From Bryopsis sp. KO-2023 (lineage: Eukaryota; Chlorophyta; Ulvophyceae; Bryopsidales; Bryopsidaceae), in NCBI GenBank assembly GCA_030272585.1, contig BSYQ01000001.1, forward strand, positions 8,757,001 to 8,821,000: 64,000 nucleotides of DNA. Reading direction: 5' to 3'. The notes beneath the pieces were generated by a model. The model was not told the DNA's origin, did no database searches, and worked only from the letters and a program-made list of their open reading frames with translations. Positions 15,226 to 24,770 of the stretch are shown one piece after another. Numbering within the stretch: position 1 is the stretch's first letter; each line of letters begins with the position of its first letter. Both the position numbers and the translations under genes were made by a program.

Positions 15226-17808
15226 TCATTCATCGACCAAGTCTGACCCAGCAATGAACCCCCACAGTCCGAATCCCCAACCCTTCGACTGAGATTGTGC
15301 CTGGGGGGGTTGCAACACAGTCAATTGAGAGGTGACTGATGGTGATACGTTGCCGTTATCCGCCAGAGGCTCTTCACCAACAATGACTGGCTCCAAGGGC
15401 TGCTTATCCACCACGGGCTCTTCCCCAACAGTGACTGGCTCTATGGGCTGCGGGACCTTTCCTTCAGGAATTGCAGATTGTTTAGCATCTTTGTTGATCC
15501 TGGACGCCTCCCTCGCCTCGACTGTACCACCGTCTGACTGGTGGGCAATCAAAACAGATCCTTTTTCCGCACCCTGAAGTTCCTCCAGTAGTTGCAATTT
15601 GGCATTTCTTTCTTTAGCCAACTCCTTCTCTAATCTGTCCACTTCTTGGGCAAGTATAACCAGGTCCAAATCATGTTCGACAGCTGGTGGTGCTTTCGAT
15701 GATTCCGCAACAACTTCTGTCGATGGGGGGTCAGGAAAATTCGGCGAATGATGCTGAGCTTCATGTGACGCTCTCCCTGCAGGTCGAGATTCTGGTACAG
15801 GGCCTGTCGCCTGGTCGGAGGGTGGAGTTGCTCTCATTTGCTGGATCTGGGAAGCCTGTTTTTGGACCATTGTTGAAAGCTCCGAGTTCTCCTTGGTCAA
15901 ACTGTCTGCACTCTTTTGGAAAACTTCCAACTCACGTCGGGCCTCCATTGCAACCTTTTCTGAAATCTCTGTTCGAGCTCTCAAGTCTCGGGCCTCGACA
16001 TGCAGTGCCTGGTGCTGAACCGTCAATTCCATGAATTGCTCTCTAGCTTCTCGGGCATCCTGATCAATATAGGACAAAAAATTTCACCAAGATTCAGAAA
16101 CCTTGTCGCTGACACAAACTTGAGTAGACATTAGTAAAAATATCCACTGAGAAATGACCACTTGCCACCCCACCCTGTCTTTTTTCTCATTTCTTGAACC
16201 CTGTGCAACATTCTATTCCATGACTCACCTTGGTCGAAGCCTCCAGACCATGTTGCATTCGCTGATGGTCTTCCACTTGAGACTCACCTGCCGCTACTAA
16301 TTTCGACAGCTGGGCTCTCAACAACTCGACACGCTCCCTTTCTTGTTCCAAATCCCTACTCAGCTTCTCATTCTCTGACTGGACGCGATTCAATTCACTC
16401 TTAACCTGACAAAAACGCCCATCATTTCCTGATTCTCAGCAACTCGCCCCGAACTGATCAGCTGTGCTTCATATATGGAGTCGTATGTGTAAGGGGCACA
16501 AGAAAACAAGGAAACAGGAAAATCTGAAACTCGTTCTCAGAAGAAACAACACACACACCCGAATATCGATTCAACGCGTATCTCCCCCTTTGGCCCCTAC
16601 TTCGGATTCTCCCCCCCCCCCCTTTTTAGTTGATTCTGGAAGCAATGCATTGCAATCACTACCTTGGCCATGTCGTTGACAGCCTTTTCGCCATTCGCCA
16701 CCATCTGTGAATCCAGGGCAAACTTTGTTTTAAGTTTTGACGCTTTCTGCCTTTCGATCTCGATGGAGTTCTCAGCCCTCAAAAGTCTGGATCGGAGGTG
16801 GCCAATGTCCCCATCATCAATTTCACTGCAGTGACGGAACAAACAGCTGATAATTTCGACCGAGAACTCCATTCGGCGGATTCTAAACTCTAGAAATGGA
16901 GGATTTTTTTCAACATGAATAACCTACGAAAAGCAAAGAAGCTCAACTGACCCTTGCAGCAACGAATGAATGATTTCCAAGCTCCGACCACCCTTCTTCT
17001 TTTTCTCTCCTGCATCCCTTCCTTTGCTCGATTCGCCCGCCTTTTTCGGCACAGCGCTCTTCTCCTTCGATGTTCCACCCTTCCCTCCCTTCTGTTGTTG
17101 CTTCTGCAATTTTGCCACATGGGCTTGAGAAGCTTCCAGCTCTCTCTCCAGCCTGTTGACCTCCTCAGCAAGCACCACCAAATCGGAGGCTTGAATGGTG
17201 TCCCCGTTTGACTCTGGAGCTTCAGGGACCGGTGTCATGCATTCGGTGGCAGCTTGCTGGCCGATGGTATGCTCCGCGACATTCCCAGAAACATCGATTT
17301 CCCCTGAGCTGCCATCGATTTCGTTCACCCCACGGGCAGACCTCAACTCGCCGCTTGTCCCTAAACTCCCTGAGCTGAGAGAATTCTTGAAAGGGAGATG
17401 CATGGACACGGGCAAGCCTTCCCCTCCGCTTGATCCTTGACCGACGAACTCCTCCCCTTCTTGGACCTCCTCCTCCTCATTCTTGACTAATTCTGCTTCC
17501 ATGTCAACGGAATGATTGCCCTCGATTTCTTGTTCGTTTTCCTCGCTGGACTCCTCCGAATCTGAGACATCATGGATGACCACAGTTCGAGGAGTGCAAA
17601 TGTCTGAATAGGATTGGTGGTGCCCAGTTTTCTGGGCTGAGCTGACTGGCTTGGCCTCTCTATCACCCCCTCCGTCAGACGAGGGGGGCAGTGGTTGGGA
17701 AACGCCCTCGGGAGCTCCCTGGGGGTCCCTCTCGTCGATGCTCGTTTCCCCTGTGTTTTCGATCGAGGCTGGGGACGCGGGGATGGTCGATTGGTTGGCT
17801 TCGTCCAT
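15226..17808 (-). CDS. Acidic coiled-coil protein with duplicated heptad segment, family unknown
   Basis: Four exons (17808-16952, 16882-16663, 16405-16229, 16059-15226) join in phase into 695 aa. Order: an acidic Ser/Glu-rich disordered N-terminus (about 1-200); a coiled coil with a LVVLAEEVNRLERELE segment; a basic stretch AGEKKKKGG; a compact segment over the exon 1/2 join (RRMEFSVEIISCLFRHCSE); a long coiled coil; a disordered Pro/Glu part; a second LVILAQEVDRLEKELA segment clearly related to the first; a duplicated EPV.VGEEP motif; and a hydrophobic tail GWGFGLWGFIAG followed by LVDE. The layout resembles golgin or tether-type proteins, with the tail a possible membrane or lipid contact, but I do not recognise the family. 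It is head-to-head with PSMA6. Confidence 0.8.
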
Positions 17809-18164
17809 TCCGCACTTTTAAGCGATATTAGGCACGAGATCCAATACCAGCCGCCACTTTTCCCTGTAAAAACGTCGTTTGTCGCCGAAGAAAATAGTCG
17901 AGAACAGGTTAATCGCGCGGGACGGGCAGTGCGCGTGATACACCTGCAAACCCTGACACGATGGGACGAGTTGGCTTCGTAAAGCTGGTTGCGGTTCAGT
18001 CAGACATACGCAACAAAAGCAAACGTCAGCCAACCTCGTACAACGTCCTGAAGGCTTCGTTTACGTTTTCTTGACGACAGAAACCAGCTTGTTTTTCGCG
18101 AAAGCTGTGGTGGGAAAGCTTCCTGCGTTGCGATCGAGATAATTTAAACGGCTGGCGGTGAAAG
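17809..18164. promoter_or_regulatory. Bidirectional 5' region of the coiled-coil gene and PSMA6
   Basis: 356 bp separate the two ATG codons. The composition is more GC-rich than other spacers, with several CG dinucleotides and no TATA box. Promoter role is inferred from the head-to-head arrangement. Confidence 0.4.
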
Positions 18165-18905
18165 ATGTCTCGCGGATCTCAAGGGTACGATAGATACATC
18201 ACAATCTTCAGTCCAGAGGGTCGTCTGTATCAAGTGGAATACGCGTTCAAAGCGGTGAAATCGAGCGGAAACACCAGCATTGGAGTCCGAGGGAAAGACT
18301 GCGTGTGCGTCGTTACCCAGAAAAAAGTTCCGGATAAGTTGATCGATCCCACCAGCGTGACGAACCTCCACAAAGTCACGAAAAGAGTGGGCATGCTGCT
18401 CACGGGGATGAGCGCTGACGCTCGATGCGTTATACAAGAGGCCAGGGAAATAGCAGCGAATTTCAGGTTCAATTATGGATACGAGATTCCCGTGGATTTT
18501 CTGGCGAAGAGCCTGGCGGATCGGGCGCAAGTTAAAACGCAAAACGCGAGCATGAGACCTTTGGGTGTGGTGTCCACCGTGTGTGGAATCGACGAGGAAC
18601 TGGGGGCTCAGCTGTTCAAGGTGGATCCCGCTGGATACTTCGTGGGTTACAAGGCTTGCAGCGCTGGTGCCAAAGACACAGAGGCGACCAACTTTTTGGA
18701 AAAAAAATTGAAGGGGGATCCCAAGTTTGATTACGAGGAGTGTGTTCAAACAGCCATTGGAGCCCTGCAAAACGTCCTATCAGAAGATTTCAAGGCAACT
18801 GAACTCGAAGTGGGGGTGGTGCGAGCCGATAAGGGGGGTCTATTCCAGGTCCTGACTGTGGAAGAGGTGGAGGAGCATCTCACAGCAATCAGTGAAAAAG
18901 ACTGA
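18165..18905 (+). CDS. PSMA6: 20S proteasome subunit alpha type-6 (alpha1)
   Basis: Single exon, 246 aa, the normal length. The alpha-subunit signature is at the very N-terminus: GYDRYITIFSPEGRLYQVEY. Paralogue-specific blocks place it in PSMA6/Scl1 rather than another alpha: QKKVPDKL (residues about 52-59), YGYEIPVDFL, QNASMRPLGVVS, DPAGYFVGYKA and the C-terminal ELEVGVV. Alpha subunits form the outer gating rings of the 20S core and have no peptidase site. Start chosen at the first ATG, which matches the family N-terminus MSRGS exactly. Lack of introns is notable beside the 12-exon V-ATPase gene. Confidence 0.97.
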   Translation: MSRGSQGYDRYITIFSPEGRLYQVEYAFKAVKSSGNTSIGVRGKDCVCVVTQKKVPDKLIDPTSVTNLHKVTKRVGMLLTGMSADARCVIQEAREIAANFRFNYGYEIPVDFLAKSLADRAQVKTQNASMRPLGVVSTVCGIDEELGAQLFKVDPAGYFVGYKACSAGAKDTEATNFLEKKLKGDPKFDYEECVQTAIGALQNVLSEDFKATELEVGVVRADKGGLFQVLTVEEVEEHLTAISEKD

Positions 18906-21552
18906 TTAAAAAAAAGTGGGGTCATAATTTCATAGCTTGGGGAAGGGGTGGGGAGGGTTGGCAAAAGGGATGGGGTTGCTGGGCTTCGTTAGTCAGTTGG
19001 GGATTAGAGAGGAACTGAACAATTGGGGGGTGCTATTTTGGGAAGCGAAGCCTAATGCAGGACTTGATGGAGTTCTGGGTGGCGTTGGGAGTGATCGAGT
19101 TTGACCTGGCATTCCCTCAGGGACTGACAGTTGGTTGGCTTGGAGAATGGGCCCTGACAGGGATTTAAGCTTTCCACTCACACAACCTGCAGTTCCTGTT
19201 TGCTTGGGAGGTACTTTTCTCAATCTGTAATCAGATAGACTTCGACAACGTAGACTAGGGGATTGGTTGGTAATGGATCCTGAGTAAGAAATTGATCCAC
19301 TGGAGTGGTTCTGAAGAACAAAGAAAAGGGGGGGGGGGGGCTGAGTAAACCAAGTCACACATGAGCATCCTTGAAAGAGAAGCTCAGGCAGCGGGCTGTG
19401 GAATGCTATTTTGGCTATGGATCTTAAGTATATGCACAAGACATACGTATTTGTAGGCCATCATGGCAGATGTCAAATTCCCAGAGTACAGAGGAAAGGA
19501 GGTGCAAGTCGAGGAAATCATGCAGATGATTTTCCTGTGGTGGATTCCTTTATGAAACTGATATCAAGTAGTCCACACCTATCCAAAGTCGAACAAGTTG
19601 AGCGACTCTGGCCACAGAAACAATCAATTATGTTTTCTCTGCCGAGTGGGAGAATCTTAGGAATCTGTTTGCACTTGAGAAAGCCGCTGGGCTGTACACC
19701 TGGGGCCTGTTCCAAGTCTCAATCAATGAGTTATTAATGCACACAAAACAGAAAACATTGACTGGGAGATCCAGAAAACAATTGCTAGTCCTTGTGGCTG
19801 GGTTCACATTGGGTTCCTTTTTCCCAAAGCATGGTCTCAATAGAATTCATAAATCCTATTCCAGGTAGCTTACAGCCAGTCATCGAAGGAAACTACCCAG
19901 TCATCAAAGGGGACTGAGAACAAGATCTATTGTGTTTTTGTTCCTATTGCGTTTCTTCTTCGGACAGCCTTCTTCGGACACAAACAAATATGCTCAAGCT
20001 CATATCACCGCATTTTTAGCTTTTCAACACAAAAAACTGACATACAACGGCAGGCCATACAAGAAACATGTTGCACACAGGGGTTGCCTGTCGTGAATCC
20101 TCTGTAAAACATAGCAACAGCATTTTGAGGGGAAAAAAACCCACGAAACCCCAGGCCGACTTCACCCACACGAAAAATCCCCAAACATCTCTCTCACTCG
20201 CTCACTCACTCCCTTTTTTGTGGGTGTTTTTTCTCCCCCAGCACTTGTTCTCACTGTAAAAAGAAATGAAATGGGGACATCAGACCTCCGCATGGCATTG
20301 ATTTTGCAACGACAGATGTCATCTGTCCCTGAATCCCTGGATGAAAAAACATCAATCCCCACTACCAACTGAAATTTTCAAAAAGAAAAAAAAAAGAAAA
20401 ACCCTAAAAAAAAATGTTAGCAGAAGTCCTTGAGTCCATCAAATGAACAACGAGCCCTTCTCTCACTCTTTCTCACTCCCCTCCCCCCCCCCAATTTTTC
20501 CCCCCAAATCCCCCCCTCCCCTGTAATTTCTCACAGTTCAGCCCCAACCCCTCAAACATCACAGTAAGAAAGAGACGACAAGTAAAAAAAAAAAAAGTGG
20601 AATACACACACATATATGTGTGTACTCCTCTGCCTTCTCCCTAGAATCGGACCCATCCATTTTCTAAGTGAATAACCAGACCCTTTTTTTCGTGTTTTTT
20701 TTCTTCTTTTTTCCCTCCATATTTCTTTTTTCAAGAGAACATCCAACATCGAAATCGAAAAATAAAAATCCCCCAAAAAAAGAAAAAAAGAGAAAAGAGA
20801 AAATAGTACATTGTCGTGGAAATTCACATGGTCAATAAATAATGTTAGTAATGCAAATTTTTTGATTCTCTTCACCCCAACCCCTCCCTCCAAAAACCCC
20901 TCACTCTTTTTTGTGTTTTTTTTTTTGCGATTGTGCAAGTACACTCTGAAATGAGGGTAGGGGAAAAAAAAAATAGACCATCGCCATCTCCACTGTTTTT
21001 TTCTGTTTTAAGAAAAGGAAATCCAATATACTCAAACTTCTTTTTTTCTTCCCGAGGTGGAAACTTTTTCTTTTTTTTTTTTTTTGGAAAAAGGCTTCCT
21101 ACACTTTTTGCCGTTTACCCCCTTTTTTTATGTAGACGATATTTTTTTTCAAATTTACTTTATGGTTTACTTTGTTAGTTCTTCTCTCTGGCGCTCCCCC
21201 TATTCTTTTTTTTTCTTCCTTTTTTTCAACTACCCCTATTGGTACAGTTATTCCAACCAAAGAAATAATCCCACGTAAAATTAATAAAAAGAGAAAAAAA
21301 AAAAAGATCTCCTCAAACAACAGGGGCGCCATTTTTTTCTCGACTTCCCGAAAGAATGTGAATTTCCTACAAAGCCTACATACGAAGAATCTTTTTCAGC
21401 CGACAGTCTTTTTCCCCCTAACCCCCACATTTTTTTTTTTCAAAGAATACATGCCCAACGCACTCAACTCAACTGTTCCCTCCCACACCCTGAACAACGA
21501 AAACAACAAACAGTTTTTTTTTTTAATCAAGTTTTTTTTCTGTTTCTTTTTT
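18906..21552. other. Long intergenic region with low-complexity tracts, no gene seen
   Basis: Convergent 3' ends of PSMA6 and the BASS gene. It contains a G-run at 19329-19340, C-rich and A-rich runs at 20380-20530, and many poly-T/poly-A runs at 20580-21560. Minus-strand frames here read as Phe/Lys-rich low complexity. The 19420-19740 stretch is of normal complexity but has no convincing splice-linked frame. Confidence 0.4.
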
Positions 21553-22809
21553 TTAAATATATTTCTGCGACTCCCTGTTTTGCGGTTGGGCCTGTTCTTC
21601 GATGGAAGATTTTTTCCAGAAGACCGCGAGAGTCGAGCCCACGATGGCGACCCACACGACAGACACCGCCGCGGGCACGCGAACCAAGTAGTTTCCAAAA
21701 TGCAAACTCGCTAACAAGAAACCAAACGCGGAGCTCTTCATCGAAGTCTCTATCGCGGTGGTTCGGTTCGTTTTCTCGCTGAACCCCAGGGCTTTGCACC
21801 CCAAATATCCAGCCAAGCCCCCCAGCCCGTGTAGCAAAATGCAAGCGAAATGCAGCGACACTCCGGCGTCCATGACCGCCTTGGAGCACTGCCCGAGAGA
21901 CCCTCCTACCAGCGCGATTGTGGCGCACAAACCTCCCAACACGCACAGGGGCTCGAGCCTTCTACAGAAGGAGGGAGCCACCTGGTTGAGAGTGAGACCC
22001 ATCATCAAGGGGGCCAAAACTATCTGCACCGTTGACGTGGCCATGCCCATGACGTCGATCGGAACCATGGTCCCAATCAAGAGCTTGCATATCAGGGGCG
22101 TCATGAACACGCACCCCAGCGTCGTCGTCATGGTCATGAGCACCGACAGCGCGACGTCTCCTTTAGCGATGTAGGTGCACAGGTTTGACGACTGGCCTCC
22201 GTTGGTTGCCCCTATGAGCACCAGACCCGCAATGAAGCTCGGGGAAAAGCCCAACAGGTGACCCACAGCGAATCCCAGCAAAGGCATGACGCAGTAACAC
22301 GCCGCGAAGTTGACAAGGATTGGCGCGGGGCGAGAGAAGCACCTCTTAAAGTCTTCGACGGTGAGAGTGATTCCCATGCTGAACGTCAACAGAGCCAGGC
22401 TCATCGTGAACGAATCGGTGGACATCCACGCGAACGTACTCGGGCTCAAAGTGCCGACAATACCGGCTGTCGCTAACCATACTGGAAAAAGGTTGGAGAA
22501 GGCCTCTGTGAAGGCGTGCAGTTTGTCGAAAATATCCTCCGACGAACCGGGGTTTCCCCACATCCCGCTATGGACCGCAGCCAGGCACACCGTCGATTTC
22601 TCCCGTCGGTTTGAACATGGCGTATCGTTCAGGGCAGGAACGCTTTTGACATTACGGTGTTGGAGGCCCCACGAAACCAGCCCCCGACGGGTGGGGCTGG
22701 TTTCGCCACACGGACTCGTTCGTAAACTTGTTCTCTTGGAATTGAAGCAGTGAACAGTCTTGCTCTGAAACCTTCCCGAAACATTCATCCTGCGCTCTAA
22801 CTTAGACAA
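21553..22809 (-). CDS. Bile acid:sodium symporter family (BASS/SLC10-like) membrane transporter
   Basis: Single exon, 418 aa. An N-terminal extension of about 90 residues is rich in Ser, Thr and Arg with few acids, like an organelle presequence; the first residues do not form a signal peptide. About nine or ten hydrophobic segments follow from about residue 100. Family features are the MGITLTVEDF block after the first helices, the crossover-type motif LIGATNGGQSSNLCTYIAKGD (shortened here to its core NGGQSSN), and the conserved IAKGDVALSVLMT. Later, a TAIETSMKSSAFG block matches the second broken-helix region. Plant members of this family carry pyruvate or other organic acids with sodium across the plastid envelope. 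Substrate cannot be told from sequence, and plastid location is inference. The extension could also target mitochondria. Confidence 0.85.
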   Translation of the reverse strand: MSKLERRMNVSGRFQSKTVHCFNSKRTSLRTSPCGETSPTRRGLVSWGLQHRNVKSVPALNDTPCSNRREKSTVCLAAVHSGMWGNPGSSEDIFDKLHAFTEAFSNLFPVWLATAGIVGTLSPSTFAWMSTDSFTMSLALLTFSMGITLTVEDFKRCFSRPAPILVNFAACYCVMPLLGFAVGHLLGFSPSFIAGLVLIGATNGGQSSNLCTYIAKGDVALSVLMTMTTTLGCVFMTPLICKLLIGTMVPIDVMGMATSTVQIVLAPLMMGLTLNQVAPSFCRRLEPLCVLGGLCATIALVGGSLGQCSKAVMDAGVSLHFACILLHGLGGLAGYLGCKALGFSEKTNRTTAIETSMKSSAFGFLLASLHFGNYLVRVPAAVSVVWVAIVGSTLAVFWKKSSIEEQAQPQNRESQKYI

Positions 22810-23757
22810 CGCAGTTCGCTCGTGGTTGTGCTGGAATTCTTGACGCGGAGGGATCCCGCCAATTTTATAGTGGCAGGAGATTGCTGACTGCGTGGAAGTC
22901 GCTTACGGCTACACTGCCCGACATGGAGCTCTCACCCTCCTTTGACTGTTACACTTTCCAGCAAACAAAAATGCAAGGAAAAAAACCCCAAAATAACTCA
23001 AAAAACCTCCACAGGAAACCACCAGAGGTGTTTTTTTGTAGTTGGAAATGTGGGAATGGAATCGAGGCCTGTTTTTCCACAAGAGTCCACAAGAGTCTTG
23101 CCCCTTCCTGCAAGGAAAAATTGAATTCGAAATGGATGCTGCATTGAAATCCAGCTCACCAGAACCTTACGTTTTTCGGCAGCGTACGAGGTGGGCCAGC
23201 AGTGCTCATTTTTCTCAGAGACGTCAGGCGGGGCTGTTTTTTCCCTGGAAGACGGTTTTCGTTCGTTCGAGAGTGAGGCCTCGCTGCTGTTATCGACTCG
23301 TTTCCCGTTACTGTTGTTAGTCTTGGGAGCGCTGATCTCTTCCACAAGAGCGTGACCCCTTTCGCGGTGTGCTTGAAGGCGTTGTCTCGACCGCAACAAC
23401 GAAGAAAACTCTCAAGTCCTGATTTCTCGTCGCGAATGTCCAGCGCCCGAAACTGAAAGGGTCCAAGGGTGCGTTGGAATACTCCGCTTGCTCGTTTTTC
23501 CTCCCAACTTTGGTTGCCACACACACACTTAAAACTGAAGCAGAGTTGCCAGACAAACCTCTCAGCCGCTCTTCCTCATTCCAGCCAAGAATTCAAACTA
23601 ATGCAGAGTTGCCAAGACAAACCGCTCTTCCACATGCCAGCCAAGAATGAATAAATTAGTTAAGGAGGTGGCATTCCTTCGATTTTGCATTCAATGTCCT
23701 GATGTATGCAGGGTGTTTCTTTTCCTTTCATTTTTTGGGAGGATATAAATCGCCCAT
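22810..23757. promoter_or_regulatory. Divergent 5' region of the BASS and TRP-like genes, with a direct repeat
   Basis: About 950 bp lie between two divergent ATG codons. A segment of about 55-60 bp containing GCAGAGTTGCCA and CCAGCCAAGAAT occurs twice in tandem at about 23530-23650. A TATAAAT word sits at 23744-23750, directly before the channel's ATG, too close to be a normal TATA box. Several short frames exist but none joins to anything. Confidence 0.35.
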
Positions 23758-24726
23758 ATGTCGCTTTTCAACATCCGTGACCCGGAGCACGTTCCAGAGC
23801 GAGTAATCAGGCCTCAATTTTTTTCATCTTTTGGAACCGATGGCTCCGTGGAATTCAACATCTATGAGGAAGCAGAAGATCTGTTGGGCAGGGATGCCCT
23901 GATTCTGGACGGCTACGATTTACGAGATCTTTTCAAAAAGGGTGCCCACGATGCGAGCGAAATCATCAAAGTGATCGGACAGCATGGCGTCCGGAAGCTG
24001 GGGGAGATGGACATTGAAGTGAGTAACTGGCAGTGTGCTGCATGTATGTATATATATATATTCGTTCATCTGCCCGACATACAGGGACAAGCCTTATCTA
24101 TGTTTATATATTGTCTTGTATGTCTTATAAATGAATGAACGTTTAATTTACATTAGGCAAACTTGCCCAAGGAAGGCGGCTTATATGTCTTGCAAATTGA
24201 TATTCCTTTCCATCTCACTAAAACTGTGAACAATTGGAAGAACACTTGAAAAATGCTCAGATATCACCCAATTTTTGCTGTGTTTTGCTGTTCCAGGCAT
24301 CCCTCGTGAAGCACGGTTTCAAAGGCAGGACGTCCAAAACGATGGGGCATGATGATTTGGAGGTCAACGATTGGCAGAGGATGTGGCTGGACAAGTTGCT
24401 CAGCGGAAAAAGGCTGGATCCAGCTTTCGTAGACGATCGCATGGTTCGTGTCGAAGCTTTCGCAGTGACCATCAGAAACGCATCCGGGGCTGGGAGGAAC
24501 GGTTTACTGCATCCCATTTTGAAAAAGTGGCAGGCGAAAGCTTGCCCCATCGAAGTCTGGGGTTTACCAGCCATCAGGGCAGTCGTGAGTTTCAAATGGA
24601 ATCACTGGGCCAAGCATTACTTGCTGATGGAATTCTGCCTGTATATGCTCTGGACCATAGTTTTCACTGTGGAGGCCTTGACATACAAGGTAATGGATGT
24701 TTGCCGATTTTTGCTTCTGAAAGAGA

Positions 24727-24770
<44 letters not shown>

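Noticed and set aside
22258..22753. Plus-strand frames of 72-147 codons inside the BASS gene
   Set aside because: They are antisense to a well-supported single-exon gene and show no family features.
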